Assembly: GCF_022014235.1 (NCBI RefSeq)
Contig: NZ_JAKLTD010000003.1
Span: 224,998 to 288,997 of the forward strand
Direction of reading: 5' to 3'
Length of the DNA stretch: 64,000 bases
Source: Methanothermobacter sp. K4
GTDB taxonomy: Archaea > Methanobacteriota > Methanobacteria > Methanobacteriales > Methanothermobacteraceae
Shown one piece after another: positions 1 to 8,286 of this stretch. Within the stretch, counting starts at the first letter, position 1, and each line of letters opens with the position of its first letter. A program made the translations under genes and the position numbers. Below the pieces are notes generated by a model. It searched no databases, had not been told where the DNA came from, and saw only the letters and a list, made by a program, of their open reading frames with translations.

Positions 1-1
1 A

Positions 2-91
2 GATAAGTTCAGGGAAGAATTCTTCTGGGAGATAGATGGTGAGCGCCACTACAGGATAGAATGCTACAATGAGTCTGGATTCACAGAATAG
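2..91 (+). CDS. 3' end of an unidentified gene
   Basis: An open frame runs from the window edge to a TAG at 89-91 and gives about 29 residues rich in Phe, Glu and Arg, ending ESGFTE. It is read as the C-terminus of a gene starting outside the window. It is convergent with the reductase gene ending at 146. There is too little sequence to name a family, and the frame could be fortuitous. Confidence 0.4.
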   Translation, partial: DKFREEFFWEIDGERHYRIECYNESGFTE

Positions 92-145
92 ATTAAAAAG
101 ATAGGTTTCAGTTGATGGGTTCTTCACTGGCACTCAAATATAAAA

Positions 146-1330
146 TTAGAATAGTTTGCCGAGTTTAAGGAGGGCCTTTGGAGAGACCTTTATGAGCTTC
201 TTAACAAGTTCTGTGGTGCTCACCTTCTCAAACTCAACATCCTGGAATGCCTCTGCGATTGAATCGAGTTCACTGTCACTGAGTGTGAGCATGTAGTCCT
301 TGACCCTGAGGTACTTATCTATCTCCTTCCCGATCTCCTCACGGCATATCCTCTCATACTCGCTGAGCCTCCTTTTGCTGACATCACCCTCACTTATCGC
401 TGCAGCAGCTACCCTTCCTGCCAGCATACCGCCGGTCATACCGCTTATTATACCGCCACCTGTGAGGGGGTTCACCTGACCTGCAGCGTCCCCCACAACC
501 ATGAGGCTGTCGGCCACAAGCTCCTTTGGCATTCCACCAACAGGGTCCCCGCCGATGTTGAGTTCAACAGGCTGGGCGTTCCTTGTTGCCGGGCATGATT
601 CAACGAATTCCAGGAGGTGCTCATAGGCGCTCTTATCAGTCTCTGTTGAGAGAACACCCAGACCCACGTTGGCGATGTCATCCCCCTTTGGGAATATCCA
701 GGCGTATCCACCAGGGGCCACGCTTCCAAAGTAGAACTCGATGCAGTTATTATCCTCCATCTCCACTCCAACCATCTCGAACTGGGCCGCTGACTCCATG
801 TCCTTGGGCCTTGTGGCTGTGTTGAGGCCGGCCCACCTGGCAACCCTTGACTCAGGGCCGTCGGCTGCAATGACTATCCTGGCCTTTATCTCAAACTCCC
901 TTCCCATGCACTCTGCGCTGACAAGGTAGCCGTCAACGGTCTTCTCCATCCCGGTTGCAAGGGTCTTCACCATGATCTTTGACCCTGCCCTTGCGGCGTC
1001 CATTGCCATGTGCTTGTCAAAGACCTTCCTCTCAAGTATGTATCCTGCCTCTGGCAGCTCCACCTTATCTGAGGTCAGCCATACATCTGTGCCATTGGGG
1101 GAGACCAGACGCACACCATCAAGTTTCTTTGTGATCCAGCGGGGATTTGGCTCTATCCCCAGGGACTCGAGTCCACCAACTGAGACCCCCTCGGCGCACC
1201 TCTTGGGGGCCCCTATCTCTGATTTCTTGTCAATGAGGAGTACGCTTGCCCCGCCCATGGCGGCGTGTTTTGCTGCTGTTGAACCGGCCGGGCCGGCTCC
1301 AATCACAAGGACATCAACTTCAGTTACCAT
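146..1330 (-). CDS. Geranylgeranyl reductase family flavoprotein (archaeal lipid saturation)
   Basis: FAD-dependent reductase that in archaea saturates the geranylgeranyl chains of membrane ether lipids such as digeranylgeranylglycerophospholipid. The N-terminus has the dinucleotide motif DVLVIGAGPAG followed by a basic strand and the conserved GAPKRCAEG segment; the second FAD motif GDAAGQVNPLTGGGI lies near residue 280. Length (about 394 aa) is normal. The chosen ATG at 1330 follows GAGGTGATT by 4 nt; a GTG at 1339 is possible but would abut the upstream stop. It lies 5 nt downstream of a small ferredoxin gene, which probably supplies electrons. The family assignment is firm. The exact lipid substrate is inferred. 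Confidence 0.93.
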   Translation of the reverse strand: MVTEVDVLVIGAGPAGSTAAKHAAMGGASVLLIDKKSEIGAPKRCAEGVSVGGLESLGIEPNPRWITKKLDGVRLVSPNGTDVWLTSDKVELPEAGYILERKVFDKHMAMDAARAGSKIMVKTLATGMEKTVDGYLVSAECMGREFEIKARIVIAADGPESRVARWAGLNTATRPKDMESAAQFEMVGVEMEDNNCIEFYFGSVAPGGYAWIFPKGDDIANVGLGVLSTETDKSAYEHLLEFVESCPATRNAQPVELNIGGDPVGGMPKELVADSLMVVGDAAGQVNPLTGGGIISGMTGGMLAGRVAAAAISEGDVSKRRLSEYERICREEIGKEIDKYLRVKDYMLTLSDSELDSIAEAFQDVEFEKVSTTELVKKLIKVSPKALLKLGKLF

Positions 1331-1335
1331 GTCAA

Positions 1336-1497
1336 TCACCTCTCAAGGGCCCTCACAGGGCATACCTGTATGCATATGTTGCATTCCCTGCACTGGTCCT
1401 CTGAAAATTTCAGGGAATTCTCCCTGACCTCTATGAGGTTCCGTGGGCACACACCTGCACATTCCCCACAGAACATACACCATTCCTTCACCTTCAT
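1336..1497 (-). CDS. Small 2[4Fe-4S] ferredoxin
   Basis: About 53 aa with two cysteine clusters, CMFCGECAGVCP and CRECNICIQVCP, that is CxxCxxCxxxC twice, which bind two [4Fe-4S] clusters in ferredoxins. The ATG at 1497 is preferred because AGGTTGATA lies 7 nt upstream; a longer frame from 1530 would add eleven residues without a clear ribosome site. The gene is first in a two-gene operon with the geranylgeranyl reductase, so a role as its electron donor is likely, since archaeal lipid reduction needs low-potential electrons. That partnership is inferred from position. Confidence 0.88.
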   Translation of the reverse strand: MKVKEWCMFCGECAGVCPRNLIEVRENSLKFSEDQCRECNICIQVCPVRALER

Positions 1498-1723
1498 GGT
1501 TATCAACCTAAAATCAATTCTACAGATCATGAATCTTTAATCATGCGGGTGTTTATACTTTGGGGGAGAAGTATATATATAGTTCCCAATCCCGCTGACC
1601 TGGCCACAACATGGCTACTACAATAGTTTCTGATCTTTCAACAGCCCCCTATTTATATGTTGATGGTTTCTGGGATAAATTATAAATCATCTCCCTGACA
1701 ACTATTAATAAGGGAGGTTGATT

Positions 1724-2221
1724 ATGAAGAAAATTTTATTTCTGGTTCTTGTGGCCGCAACGGTCCTTGTATCTGGTTGTGTGAGTGAGGAGCCCCAGTA
1801 TAAGAGCTTCTCTGACGGAAAACTGAACTTCACATATCCCGCATCATGGGAGACCCTTGACCCTGCAGGGGCTCAGGGGGCCTTCAAGAAGGAGGTGGGA
1901 ATCTCCAAGGATGTCATAGTTTACCTTGGTAACAGCACCTCAGAGCTTGCAGTTGCAGAGGTAAGTGCAGGTGCAGGTTACTACCTGAAGGATCCTGAAA
2001 CCGTCAGGAAGGAGATGGCCAGCAATGAGGGTGTTGTATCATCCAGCATAATAAAGGTCGCCGGGCGTAACGCAGCAATGGTGAAGGCCACAGATTCAAC
2101 GAGCCAGACGGTCTTCGTGTACCTGAAACTCAACAGGACAAGCGGCTATGCATTCATGTACAGCGGACCAAAGAATGACGCAACATTTGATGCCATACTT
2201 GAGACTGTGAAGTTAGAGTGA
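1724..2221 (+). CDS. Secreted lipoprotein, PsbP-like
   Basis: About 165 aa with a classic lipoprotein signal: MKK, a hydrophobic core, and the lipobox LVSGC near residue 20, so it should be anchored outside the membrane. The mature part begins with a segment (SFSDGKLNFTYPASWE) typical of PsbP/PsbP-like domains, which occur widely in methanogen lipoproteins of unknown role. The ATG at 1724 is preceded by GGGAGGTTGATT; a TTG at 1718 lies inside that site. The gene stands alone with a TATA-like TTTATATG near 1651 and is followed by a hairpin terminator. Its function is unknown. Confidence 0.85.
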   Translation: MKKILFLVLVAATVLVSGCVSEEPQYKSFSDGKLNFTYPASWETLDPAGAQGAFKKEVGISKDVIVYLGNSTSELAVAEVSAGAGYYLKDPETVRKEMASNEGVVSSSIIKVAGRNAAMVKATDSTSQTVFVYLKLNRTSGYAFMYSGPKNDATFDAILETVKLE

Positions 2222-2246
2222 TCCCCTGTGGGATCCCTCCTTTTTT
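2220..2246 (+). terminator. Hairpin plus T-tract terminator
   Basis: GATCCC at 2220-2225 and GGGATC at 2230-2235 form a 6-bp stem around a 4-nt loop, followed within 6 nt by six T at 2241-2246. It overlaps the stop codon of the lipoprotein gene and separates it from the convergent sulfite reductase gene. Confidence 0.6.
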
Positions 2247-2254
2247 ATTCCTTC

Positions 2255-4333
2255 TCACTGGTTATGTGATCTCCCCTTTATGAGCCTCCTCACCTCACCC
2301 ATGAACTTTTCCTCACCGACACGTTTCATGGTTGATGCGAGCCTCTCCCTCTGCGGCTTACTGGCATACCTGGTGTAGACCCTGATAACAGCGTCTATGT
2401 ATTCCAGTATCTCATCAACAGTGTTAACACGGGTCTTTATACCCTCAACCAGTTCTCTACCAGCCTTACCGCCTATGTAGAGTATGTAACCCTCTTCTCT
2501 AGCCCTCCTTGCAGTGTGTGGGCACTCCCTTATGCATTTACCGCAGCCCACGCAGAGGTCATGGTTGGTGTGGGAGGTCTCACCACGCACGCTGATGGCC
2601 TCCACCTTGCAGACCTCGAAGCACCTGCCGCAGCCGTTACAGGTTTCCTCAATGGTCTCAGGGAATTCAACACCTGCAACACCCACATCGTGGATCTGGG
2701 GCCTCATGCACCTGTTTGGACAGCCACTCACCGCTATCTTGAACTTGTATGGTGCTGGCATCTCCCTGAACCTCTCCTCTATGGCACTGCAGATGGCTGT
2801 GGTGTCTATGATCCCACTTCCACAGTTCTCCTTACCTGGACAGGCAAGTGTGGCCCTTACAAGGGGACCCTCTGATCCTGTGAGGAGCCCTGCGGAGTTG
2901 AGTTCAGCAACGGCGTCCTCAACGTCAAAGCCACTCACATCGTGGAGCTCATAGGATCCCCTGTTGGTGACCTTGATCCTTGCACCGTATTTCTCGGCGA
3001 TCCTCACAAGTTCCTTCACCTCTGAGGGGCTGTACCATCCTGATGGCCGGGCCCTGACCCTTATGAAGTAGGTGCCATCGGCCCTCCTGGATACGCCAGG
3101 GTAATCGGAGGTCCAGTAGAAGGAGATGTATTCACCATTCTTTCTCCTTCTCTCAAGTTCCCTCTGGAATCTTTTGAGTTTCAGGTCCCTCATCTTCTTT
3201 ATTTTCGTTTTATCTGCACTCTCCATGAGTTCAACCGCATCGGCTATTTCAGCGCCCCTCCTGGTTCTCACTATGATTGTTGAGTAACCTTCGGGGCTTC
3301 CAGCGGAGCCCACAGAGACGTCTGCAAGGCTTGCGTCAAAGTCCCTGCAGGATCTGCAGCCCTCTGAGATCCTGATGTCCCTGAGGTTAAGTGTTTCTGT
3401 TTTATCAGCAAGCTGAACCTCAAGCTTACCCCTCCTTATGATGAATTTTTCAACGTCCTCCATTCTGATACCATTTTCCCTCAGCAGCTTTCTGAGGTCG
3501 CCATATTCGAATTTCTCGGTGCAGAATAGGCCTATGAGGTAACGTATCTCGGGGAGTTTCACTGGTTTGCCCTTTCTTCCAAGTTCCAGGTCATGCTTTG
3601 CAAGGTAGGGGAAGTACTGGAGTTTTCTTAGACCGTTTATCTGGCAGGGAAGTCCAACAACTGCCACCCTCTCAAGTCCGAGTTCACCAGCGGTTCTGAG
3701 GGCATCAAGGGTTGATATGCTGTACTTTGATTTGCTTGTCTCCTCAAGGTCCTCTGCTGTCTGCACAAGGAGTGATACAGGTTTCCAGTGTTCATCGCCG
3801 ACGACTATGGCACCGTCGATCTTGCTGTTTTTGAGGAGGTATCTGAGAAACGTTGTTACCACACCACCGTCCTGGCCCCTCACGGTTCCCCTTCCATGGT
3901 ATACCTCCTCCTGGAAGTTCTCCCTTATGCTGATCTGATAACCGTCTGAGGAGACCCTGGGGCATACCTCGAAGCACATACCATGGCCGTTTCTGAGGCA
4001 CTCTTCTCTGAGTTCAGGATGGCCATTGAATGATATGATGCTGTTGGGACATATGACTGCACAGGTACCGCACCTTGCACAGATTCCTGACTCCACGATC
4101 TTTCCAGGCTTCCATTTTTTCTCTGAGGGGTACATCTCTGCGATTTTCTCAGGTGACCCCATTCTCTCCAGGGCCTCAGCGATCACCTCCTCATTAACTT
4201 CGGTTTTTCTTGATGCGGCTATTGCCTCTGCACTGTCAAGTATGTGGCTTTTCAGTTCACAGGCAACCTCCTCCATTTCCTCTGATGGTAATCTCCTGGT
4301 CGCCCTTTCTATGAATTCATCAAGTTTATTCAT
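2255..4333 (-). CDS. fsr: HAAS domain fused to F420-dependent sulfite reductase (Fsr-like)
   Basis: 692 aa. Residues 1-75 (acidic helices, ending MGSPEKIAEMYP) look like a HAAS/DUF1700 signalling domain. Then comes a ferredoxin motif (CARCGTCAVICP, about 85-97), an FrhB/FpoF-like F420H2-oxidising domain (about 100-400), and a sulfite reductase half (about 410-690). The latter has the siroheme ligand pattern C-x5-C (CPGKENC, about 498) and C-x3-C (CPNRC, about 536) with an inserted 2[4Fe-4S] ferredoxin (CNGCGRCFEVC and CVGCGKCIRECP). Known Fsr enzymes use F420H2 to reduce sulfite to sulfide in the cytoplasm, for detoxification or sulfur assimilation. The start ATG overlaps the PadR stop by 4 nt. 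The HAAS domain is not part of the Fsr I know from Methanocaldococcus (about 620 aa). Activity on sulfite here is inferred. Confidence 0.9.
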   Translation of the reverse strand: MNKLDEFIERATRRLPSEEMEEVACELKSHILDSAEAIAASRKTEVNEEVIAEALERMGSPEKIAEMYPSEKKWKPGKIVESGICARCGTCAVICPNSIISFNGHPELREECLRNGHGMCFEVCPRVSSDGYQISIRENFQEEVYHGRGTVRGQDGGVVTTFLRYLLKNSKIDGAIVVGDEHWKPVSLLVQTAEDLEETSKSKYSISTLDALRTAGELGLERVAVVGLPCQINGLRKLQYFPYLAKHDLELGRKGKPVKLPEIRYLIGLFCTEKFEYGDLRKLLRENGIRMEDVEKFIIRRGKLEVQLADKTETLNLRDIRISEGCRSCRDFDASLADVSVGSAGSPEGYSTIIVRTRRGAEIADAVELMESADKTKIKKMRDLKLKRFQRELERRRKNGEYISFYWTSDYPGVSRRADGTYFIRVRARPSGWYSPSEVKELVRIAEKYGARIKVTNRGSYELHDVSGFDVEDAVAELNSAGLLTGSEGPLVRATLACPGKENCGSGIIDTTAICSAIEERFREMPAPYKFKIAVSGCPNRCMRPQIHDVGVAGVEFPETIEETCNGCGRCFEVCKVEAISVRGETSHTNHDLCVGCGKCIRECPHTARRAREEGYILYIGGKAGRELVEGIKTRVNTVDEILEYIDAVIRVYTRYASKPQRERLASTMKRVGEEKFMGEVRRLIKGRSHNQ

Positions 4334-4671
4334 TGATCTGCCTCCATAAACGTTTCAATTTCTTTTATCGCCTGGTTCACTGTCCTGAAAAATTCAAGCC
4401 ATTTCTTCCTTACCTTCTTCCCGTAATCTGTGATCCTGTAATATTTTCTGGGTCTACCTCCACCTGTATTCCATTTGCTCTCAAGTATTCCCTCGGACTC
4501 AAGTCTTCTGAGCAGTGGATAGATGGTTCCTTCCTCAACTCTGAATCCTGATTTTTTAAGTTTTTTCACGATTTCATATCCGTAGAGTTCTCTTTCAAGG
4601 AGACAGACCACTGCGAGCTGTATGGCCCCACGTCTGATCTCCTTTTCGAACCTTTCACATATACCACCCAT
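4330..4671 (-). CDS. PadR family transcriptional regulator
   Basis: 113 aa winged-helix protein. GAIQLAVVCLLE, ELYGYEI, EEGTIYPLLRRLESEGI and GRPRKYYRIT are the standard PadR signature, followed by a dimerising helix. It is the first gene of an operon with the HAAS-Fsr protein (4-nt overlap). PadR and HAAS domains commonly occur as neighbours, which suggests that the two proteins interact. The promoter carries a large dyad at 4689-4719 overlapping the predicted transcription start, fitting autorepression. The ligand is unknown; sulfite or redox state is a guess from the target gene. Confidence 0.92.
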   Translation of the reverse strand: MGGICERFEKEIRRGAIQLAVVCLLERELYGYEIVKKLKKSGFRVEEGTIYPLLRRLESEGILESKWNTGGGRPRKYYRITDYGKKVRKKWLEFFRTVNQAIKEIETFMEADQ

Positions 4672-4688
4672 CTCATGACCCTCATTTT

Positions 4689-4719
4689 ACACAGCTATGT
4701 GTTGTACACACTACTGTGT
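4689..4719. promoter_or_regulatory. Dyad operator at the padR-fsr promoter
   Basis: Two nested inverted repeats share one centre at 4704: ACACAG 4689-4694 with CTGTGT 4714-4719, and TGTGT 4698-4702 with ACACA 4706-4710. On the minus strand a TATA box (TTATATACC, plus-strand 4726-4734) lies just upstream, so the start site should fall near the dyad centre. A bound repressor would block initiation. PadR autoregulation is the simplest reading. Confidence 0.6.
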
Positions 4720-4927
4720 GGTAAATGGTATATAATCTTTGCGCACCCAATATTTCAAATCTGAATACACCGGTTATCATGATCTATGGACATTATCAGC
4801 GGATAAAATGACTCTTTTTGTCCATCAGCATGATGAATTCAGGTTCAATGATTTAATAACCATGATTCTGTGGCTTATTCAATAGATTTTTATGTTTATC
4901 CTCTTCAGATAAGTATGAGGTGTTGAA

Positions 4928-6583
4928 ATGGATCTCCCCTCTAAAAATCTCAAAATGAAAAATACTGTACCCCATCTGATGGGCTTTTCTGTGATTCTGA
5001 TATCATCATCAGCGCTTTTAATGGTGGGTGCACAGGGGTGGCCTTCCAGCATGGATCTTCCATTCCACATGGGACTCGTGCTGCTTGGTGCATCTGTAAT
5101 TCTGACTGGACTATCCCGGAAAAAAACAGCACTTCTTCTATCCATCATCTTGATCACATTTCAGCTGTTACACTTCCCTGGTTTTCTGGGGATGAGTACA
5201 GCTACCTTACCTGTAAATCCGCTGATAGCAGCTTATTCCTGCAGTTTAATCCTCATAATCCGCAGATACTATCATGCAGGTCAGACACTTGCATACATCA
5301 CAGGCATCATATCCTATGCCCTGGTGATGACCCACCTCACAGGTGTGGTAGAAACCGTCGAGGCCCTGAGGGTGAACCCCATCATTTCAGTGGAACTTCT
5401 CATGGCCGGTGTGGGGATACTTGGCCTTTACCCTGATAGGGGAGTTATTGAGCCTGTCTCCTCATGGATGATGGGGGGCTACACAGCACGGGTTCTCCTT
5501 GCAACCATCATCACAACAGTAACGGTAGCAGGGGTCCTTGTACTGAGGGGGAGGGAGCAGCTCCCATTCCCTGCGGAGGTGTTCCTCCTTTCAATGACAG
5601 TTGCACTTATCATAATCACCATAACCTTCACAGCCCACAGGCTCAATACACTCGACCATGAACGCCTCATGAATGAAAGAAGGATTAGAAGCACACGAAG
5701 ATTCTTCAGGGATGTGATTGAGAATCTTGAGGAGGCCATAGCCGTTATAGATGCAGATGGCAATCCATTGCACATCAACAGGGCAATGCGAGAACTTGAA
5801 ATTGATTACAGGTCCATTAATTATGGATTCAGAGATGTGAAAGCGCCATCACACATCAGAAGCCTTACAGTTAGGGGGAGACACTTCACAGGATGGTACA
5901 TCCCCATTGATGAGGGGGCAATAATCTCCCTGACAGATATAACAGACCTCATGAGGGTTCAGGAGGAACTAGAGCGGAACATCATGGAGAAGGATGCGCT
6001 GCTCCGGGAACTCCATCACAGGGTGAAGAATAACCTCCAGATCATCCTGAGCCTCATAAACATGCAGATGAGATCTGCCGGTGAGGATGCAAGGGAGGCT
6101 CTCATACGGACATCAACCAGAGTCCAGACACTGGCAGCAATCCATGAATCAGTGTATGGGCTGGGGAGCATGGCAGAGGTGAGGATGCATGAGTGCATAA
6201 TGAGGATAGTGGAACACCTCAGATCAGCATTTGATGCACTGGATGTTGAGTTTCACATAGACGCCCGCCATACCTTCAACGTTGAGACAGCCATGCCACT
6301 GGCCCTGATAATAAATGAGCTGGTGTCCAACTCCCTTCAGCACGCCTTCCCTGAGGGGAGGGGTACCGTGAAGGTTGAAATCAACAGAACGAACTCAGAT
6401 TACTGTCTCAGGGTAGTGGATGATGGTGTGGGGTTTTCAGGTGAGAAAAGGATGGGCCTCGAGCTTGCACTGAACCTTGCCAGGCAGATAGAGGGGGACC
6501 TCAGGATACTCCTCAGGGAGGATGTAGGGGGTACAGATGTCACGGTACCCTTCAGGGAGCTTCACTACAGGAGGAGACTCTAA
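4928..6583 (+). CDS. Membrane sensor histidine kinase (HisKA_2/HWE type)
   Basis: 551 aa. The first 235 residues hold about seven to eight hydrophobic segments, a MASE-like membrane sensor. A PAS-like segment follows (about 260-340, AIAVIDADGNPLHINRA), then the dimerisation helix ELHHRVKNNLQIILSLI with His363/His364 as the phosphorylation site, and a GHKL ATPase domain with N box (IINELVSNSLQHAF) and G1 motif DDGVGFSG. This H-box is typical of methanogen kinases of the HisKA_2 class. No response regulator is adjacent. The start ATG follows GAGGTGTTGAA. The signal sensed is unknown. Confidence 0.9.
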   Translation: MDLPSKNLKMKNTVPHLMGFSVILISSSALLMVGAQGWPSSMDLPFHMGLVLLGASVILTGLSRKKTALLLSIILITFQLLHFPGFLGMSTATLPVNPLIAAYSCSLILIIRRYYHAGQTLAYITGIISYALVMTHLTGVVETVEALRVNPIISVELLMAGVGILGLYPDRGVIEPVSSWMMGGYTARVLLATIITTVTVAGVLVLRGREQLPFPAEVFLLSMTVALIIITITFTAHRLNTLDHERLMNERRIRSTRRFFRDVIENLEEAIAVIDADGNPLHINRAMRELEIDYRSINYGFRDVKAPSHIRSLTVRGRHFTGWYIPIDEGAIISLTDITDLMRVQEELERNIMEKDALLRELHHRVKNNLQIILSLINMQMRSAGEDAREALIRTSTRVQTLAAIHESVYGLGSMAEVRMHECIMRIVEHLRSAFDALDVEFHIDARHTFNVETAMPLALIINELVSNSLQHAFPEGRGTVKVEINRTNSDYCLRVVDDGVGFSGEKRMGLELALNLARQIEGDLRILLREDVGGTDVTVPFRELHYRRRL

Positions 6584-6662
6584 GGGTGTCCTGTAACATG
6601 GATTTCAATGGGCTTCCTGAGGATTATAAGTGCTCTCCAACATAATATAGGAGGGGATTTAT

Positions 6663-7253
6663 ATGCACGTCTATATTCTCTTTGCACATCCATCCAGGAC
6701 GTCCTTCTCAAGGGAGGTTCTGGAGGCATTTACAGAGGGCCTCAGTGAAGCCGGACACACATATGAGGTCGGGGACCTCTACGGGATGAACTTCAGGTCA
6801 GAACTGAGTCAGGAGGAGTACCTCAGGGAGATCAGTCAGGATGAGGGGTCACCATTACCACTGGATGTTATAGAGGAGCATGAGAAGATCGGGAGGGCTG
6901 ACGCCCTTGCATTCATCTATCCTCTCTGGTGGAGTGACTGCCCTGCGAAACTCAAGGGATGGTTTGATCGGGTCTGGACCTACGGGTACGCCTACTTCTA
7001 TGAGGATGGAGAGCGGGGCACGAGGATTGACATTGAAAAGGCTGTGGTGCTCTGCTCTGCAGGCCACACAGAGGAACACCTTGAGAGGACAGGCATTGCA
7101 GAGAGCATGCGAAGCGTCATGTTAGGTGACAGGCTGCTCGGGGTGGGTGTTAAGGGTGTCACCATGGAGATCCTTGGGGGTATGGTGCCAGGGGATGACT
7201 CCTGCAGGGAGATAAATCTCAGGAGGGCCCGCAGGGCAGGGAGGAACCTCTGA
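6663..7253 (+). CDS. NAD(P)H-quinone reductase/flavodoxin-like fold protein
   Basis: 196 aa of the NQO1/MdaB/KefF-like flavodoxin-2 fold. The N-terminus VYILFAHPSRTSFSREV binds the FMN or FAD phosphate; YPLWWSDCPAKLKGWFDRV is the characteristic flavin and active-site segment. Such enzymes carry out two-electron reduction of quinones or other acceptors in the cytoplasm. It is monocistronic, starting at ATG 6663 after GGAGGGGATTTAT. The physiological acceptor in a methanogen is unknown. Confidence 0.85.
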   Translation: MHVYILFAHPSRTSFSREVLEAFTEGLSEAGHTYEVGDLYGMNFRSELSQEEYLREISQDEGSPLPLDVIEEHEKIGRADALAFIYPLWWSDCPAKLKGWFDRVWTYGYAYFYEDGERGTRIDIEKAVVLCSAGHTEEHLERTGIAESMRSVMLGDRLLGVGVKGVTMEILGGMVPGDDSCREINLRRARRAGRNL

Positions 7254-7274
7254 GGAGAGTACTTCATTTTGATG

Positions 7275-7297
7275 GGGTAATCTGAGCATGATTACCC
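7275..7297. terminator. Perfect 8-bp inverted repeat after the reductase gene
   Basis: GGGTAATC 7275-7282 pairs with GATTACCC 7290-7297 around a 7-nt loop, 22 nt after the stop of the flavodoxin-fold gene. There is no long T-tract after it, so it could be a weak terminator, an mRNA-end stabiliser or a protein-binding site. Confidence 0.4.
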
Positions 7298-7400
7298 TAT
7301 CTTTCAAACCAGGAATCACAGACCCTCCAGACACCTCTATGGATGGAGTTATAAGATCAGATGTAAATTATAGTAATACACATCTCATGCTATTCTGACA

Positions 7401-7415
7401 TTAAATAATATTTAA
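7401..7415. promoter_or_regulatory. Palindrome and promoter of the NikR-like gene
   Basis: TTAAATA-A-TATTTAA is a perfect 15-bp palindrome directly upstream of a TATA-like TTATTTATAC (about 7415-7424). A further imperfect direct repeat, CACAGATT(TT)AGGG, lies at about 7432-7460 just before the start codon. These could be binding sites for the NikR-like protein itself; an A+T-rich palindrome can also occur by chance. Confidence 0.4.
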
Positions 7416-7468
7416 TTATTTATACTTCATACACAGATTTTAGGGTGTCACAGATTAGGGGTGATACC

Positions 7469-7897
7469 ATGAACACAATGACCAGGATAAGCATGTCTCT
7501 TCCACGCAAACTTCTTGAGGAATTTGATGAGGTACTGAGGAACCGGGGATACCAGTCAAGATCAAAGGGTATAAGGGATGCAATAAAGGATTACATCGTC
7601 AGGTACCGGTGGATGAATGAGATGGAGGGTGAGAGGACAGGTATTGTCTCAGTGATCTACAACCACCACACAGGGGCAATGGAGGACATAGCTGACATAC
7701 AGCACCACTACAGGGAGTACATAGACGCTGTCATGAGGGTTCACCTCACAGAAAAACATCGCCTTGAGGTCCTCGTGGTGAGAGGTGATGTTTCAGAGAT
7801 ACGTGAACTCACAGAGAGGATGATGGGCCTCCGGGGAGTTGAACACGTGAGACTCACCAGTGTCTCGGCTGAAGAGGAGGCTGAATATGAGAGATGA
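7469..7897 (+). CDS. NikR-like ribbon-helix-helix regulator with altered metal site
   Basis: 142 aa. Residues 1-45 are a ribbon-helix-helix DNA-binding domain (RISMSLPRKLLEEFDE, then RSKGIRDAIKDYI); residues 55-142 are the ACT-like metal-binding domain of NikR. Against remembered E. coli NikR the C-terminal domains align without gaps. H79 and H92 match ligands H76 and H89, but the positions of H87 and C95 are R90 and R98. The high-affinity square-planar Ni(II) site is therefore not intact, and the protein may sense another metal or none. ATG 7469 follows GGGGTGATACC; a GTG at 7445 is less likely. It is monocistronic, with a palindrome in its promoter. Confidence 0.85.
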   Translation: MNTMTRISMSLPRKLLEEFDEVLRNRGYQSRSKGIRDAIKDYIVRYRWMNEMEGERTGIVSVIYNHHTGAMEDIADIQHHYREYIDAVMRVHLTEKHRLEVLVVRGDVSEIRELTERMMGLRGVEHVRLTSVSAEEEAEYER

Positions 7898-7910
7898 ATG
7901 GTTAAGAGGC

Positions 7911-7958
7911 GGATAACTGTAGGGTTCTGAAGCTGATGCTGACCCGAACCAGTTATCC
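7911..7958 (+). other. Long hairpin downstream of the NikR-like gene
   Basis: GGATAACTG 7911-7919 pairs perfectly with CAGTTATCC 7950-7958, and GTTC 7924-7927 with GAAC 7946-7949 inside it, leaving a TAGG bulge and an 18-nt loop. ATGAATG at the nikR stop (7894-7900) also matches ATTCAT at 7959-7964. It may be a terminator, a 3'-UTR structure or a small RNA. The rest of 7959-8286 shows no gene, only A+T-rich sequence with a TATA-like TTATATATG near 8101. Confidence 0.4.
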
Positions 7959-8286
7959 ATTCATGGGCTGCATGCATGTTCTGTTAGGGGTTCAGAGCAG
8001 TGTTTCAGTGCCTTAGATATGTATATTCTGCTCCTCTAAGGTGTTCTATGTTTACTCCTCCGGACCTTTACTTCACGATAAGTTCACCCATTCAACAGAT
8101 GTTATATATGTGTTTATGAAAATATGAATCAATAGATAATTAAAAATGACATGAAAAAGGAGAGTTACTGGATGTCACTTAGGGAATTTCAATCTTTTAG
8201 AAAAATTTGACAGCCTCACTGAATGAAAGCAGAAAGTTTTATGGGATCTCCATTTCCCTAAAAATAGAAGATGGGGGTGTTTATGA

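Noticed and set aside
472-1427. Several frames of 60-150 codons antisense to or out of register with the geranylgeranyl reductase gene
   Set aside because: They lack ribosome sites and family features and overlap a clearly coding gene; frames of this length are expected in G+C-rich coding sequence.
6998-7334. Antisense frames across and after the flavodoxin-fold gene
   Set aside because: They are out of register with a well-supported gene and have composition typical of shadows.
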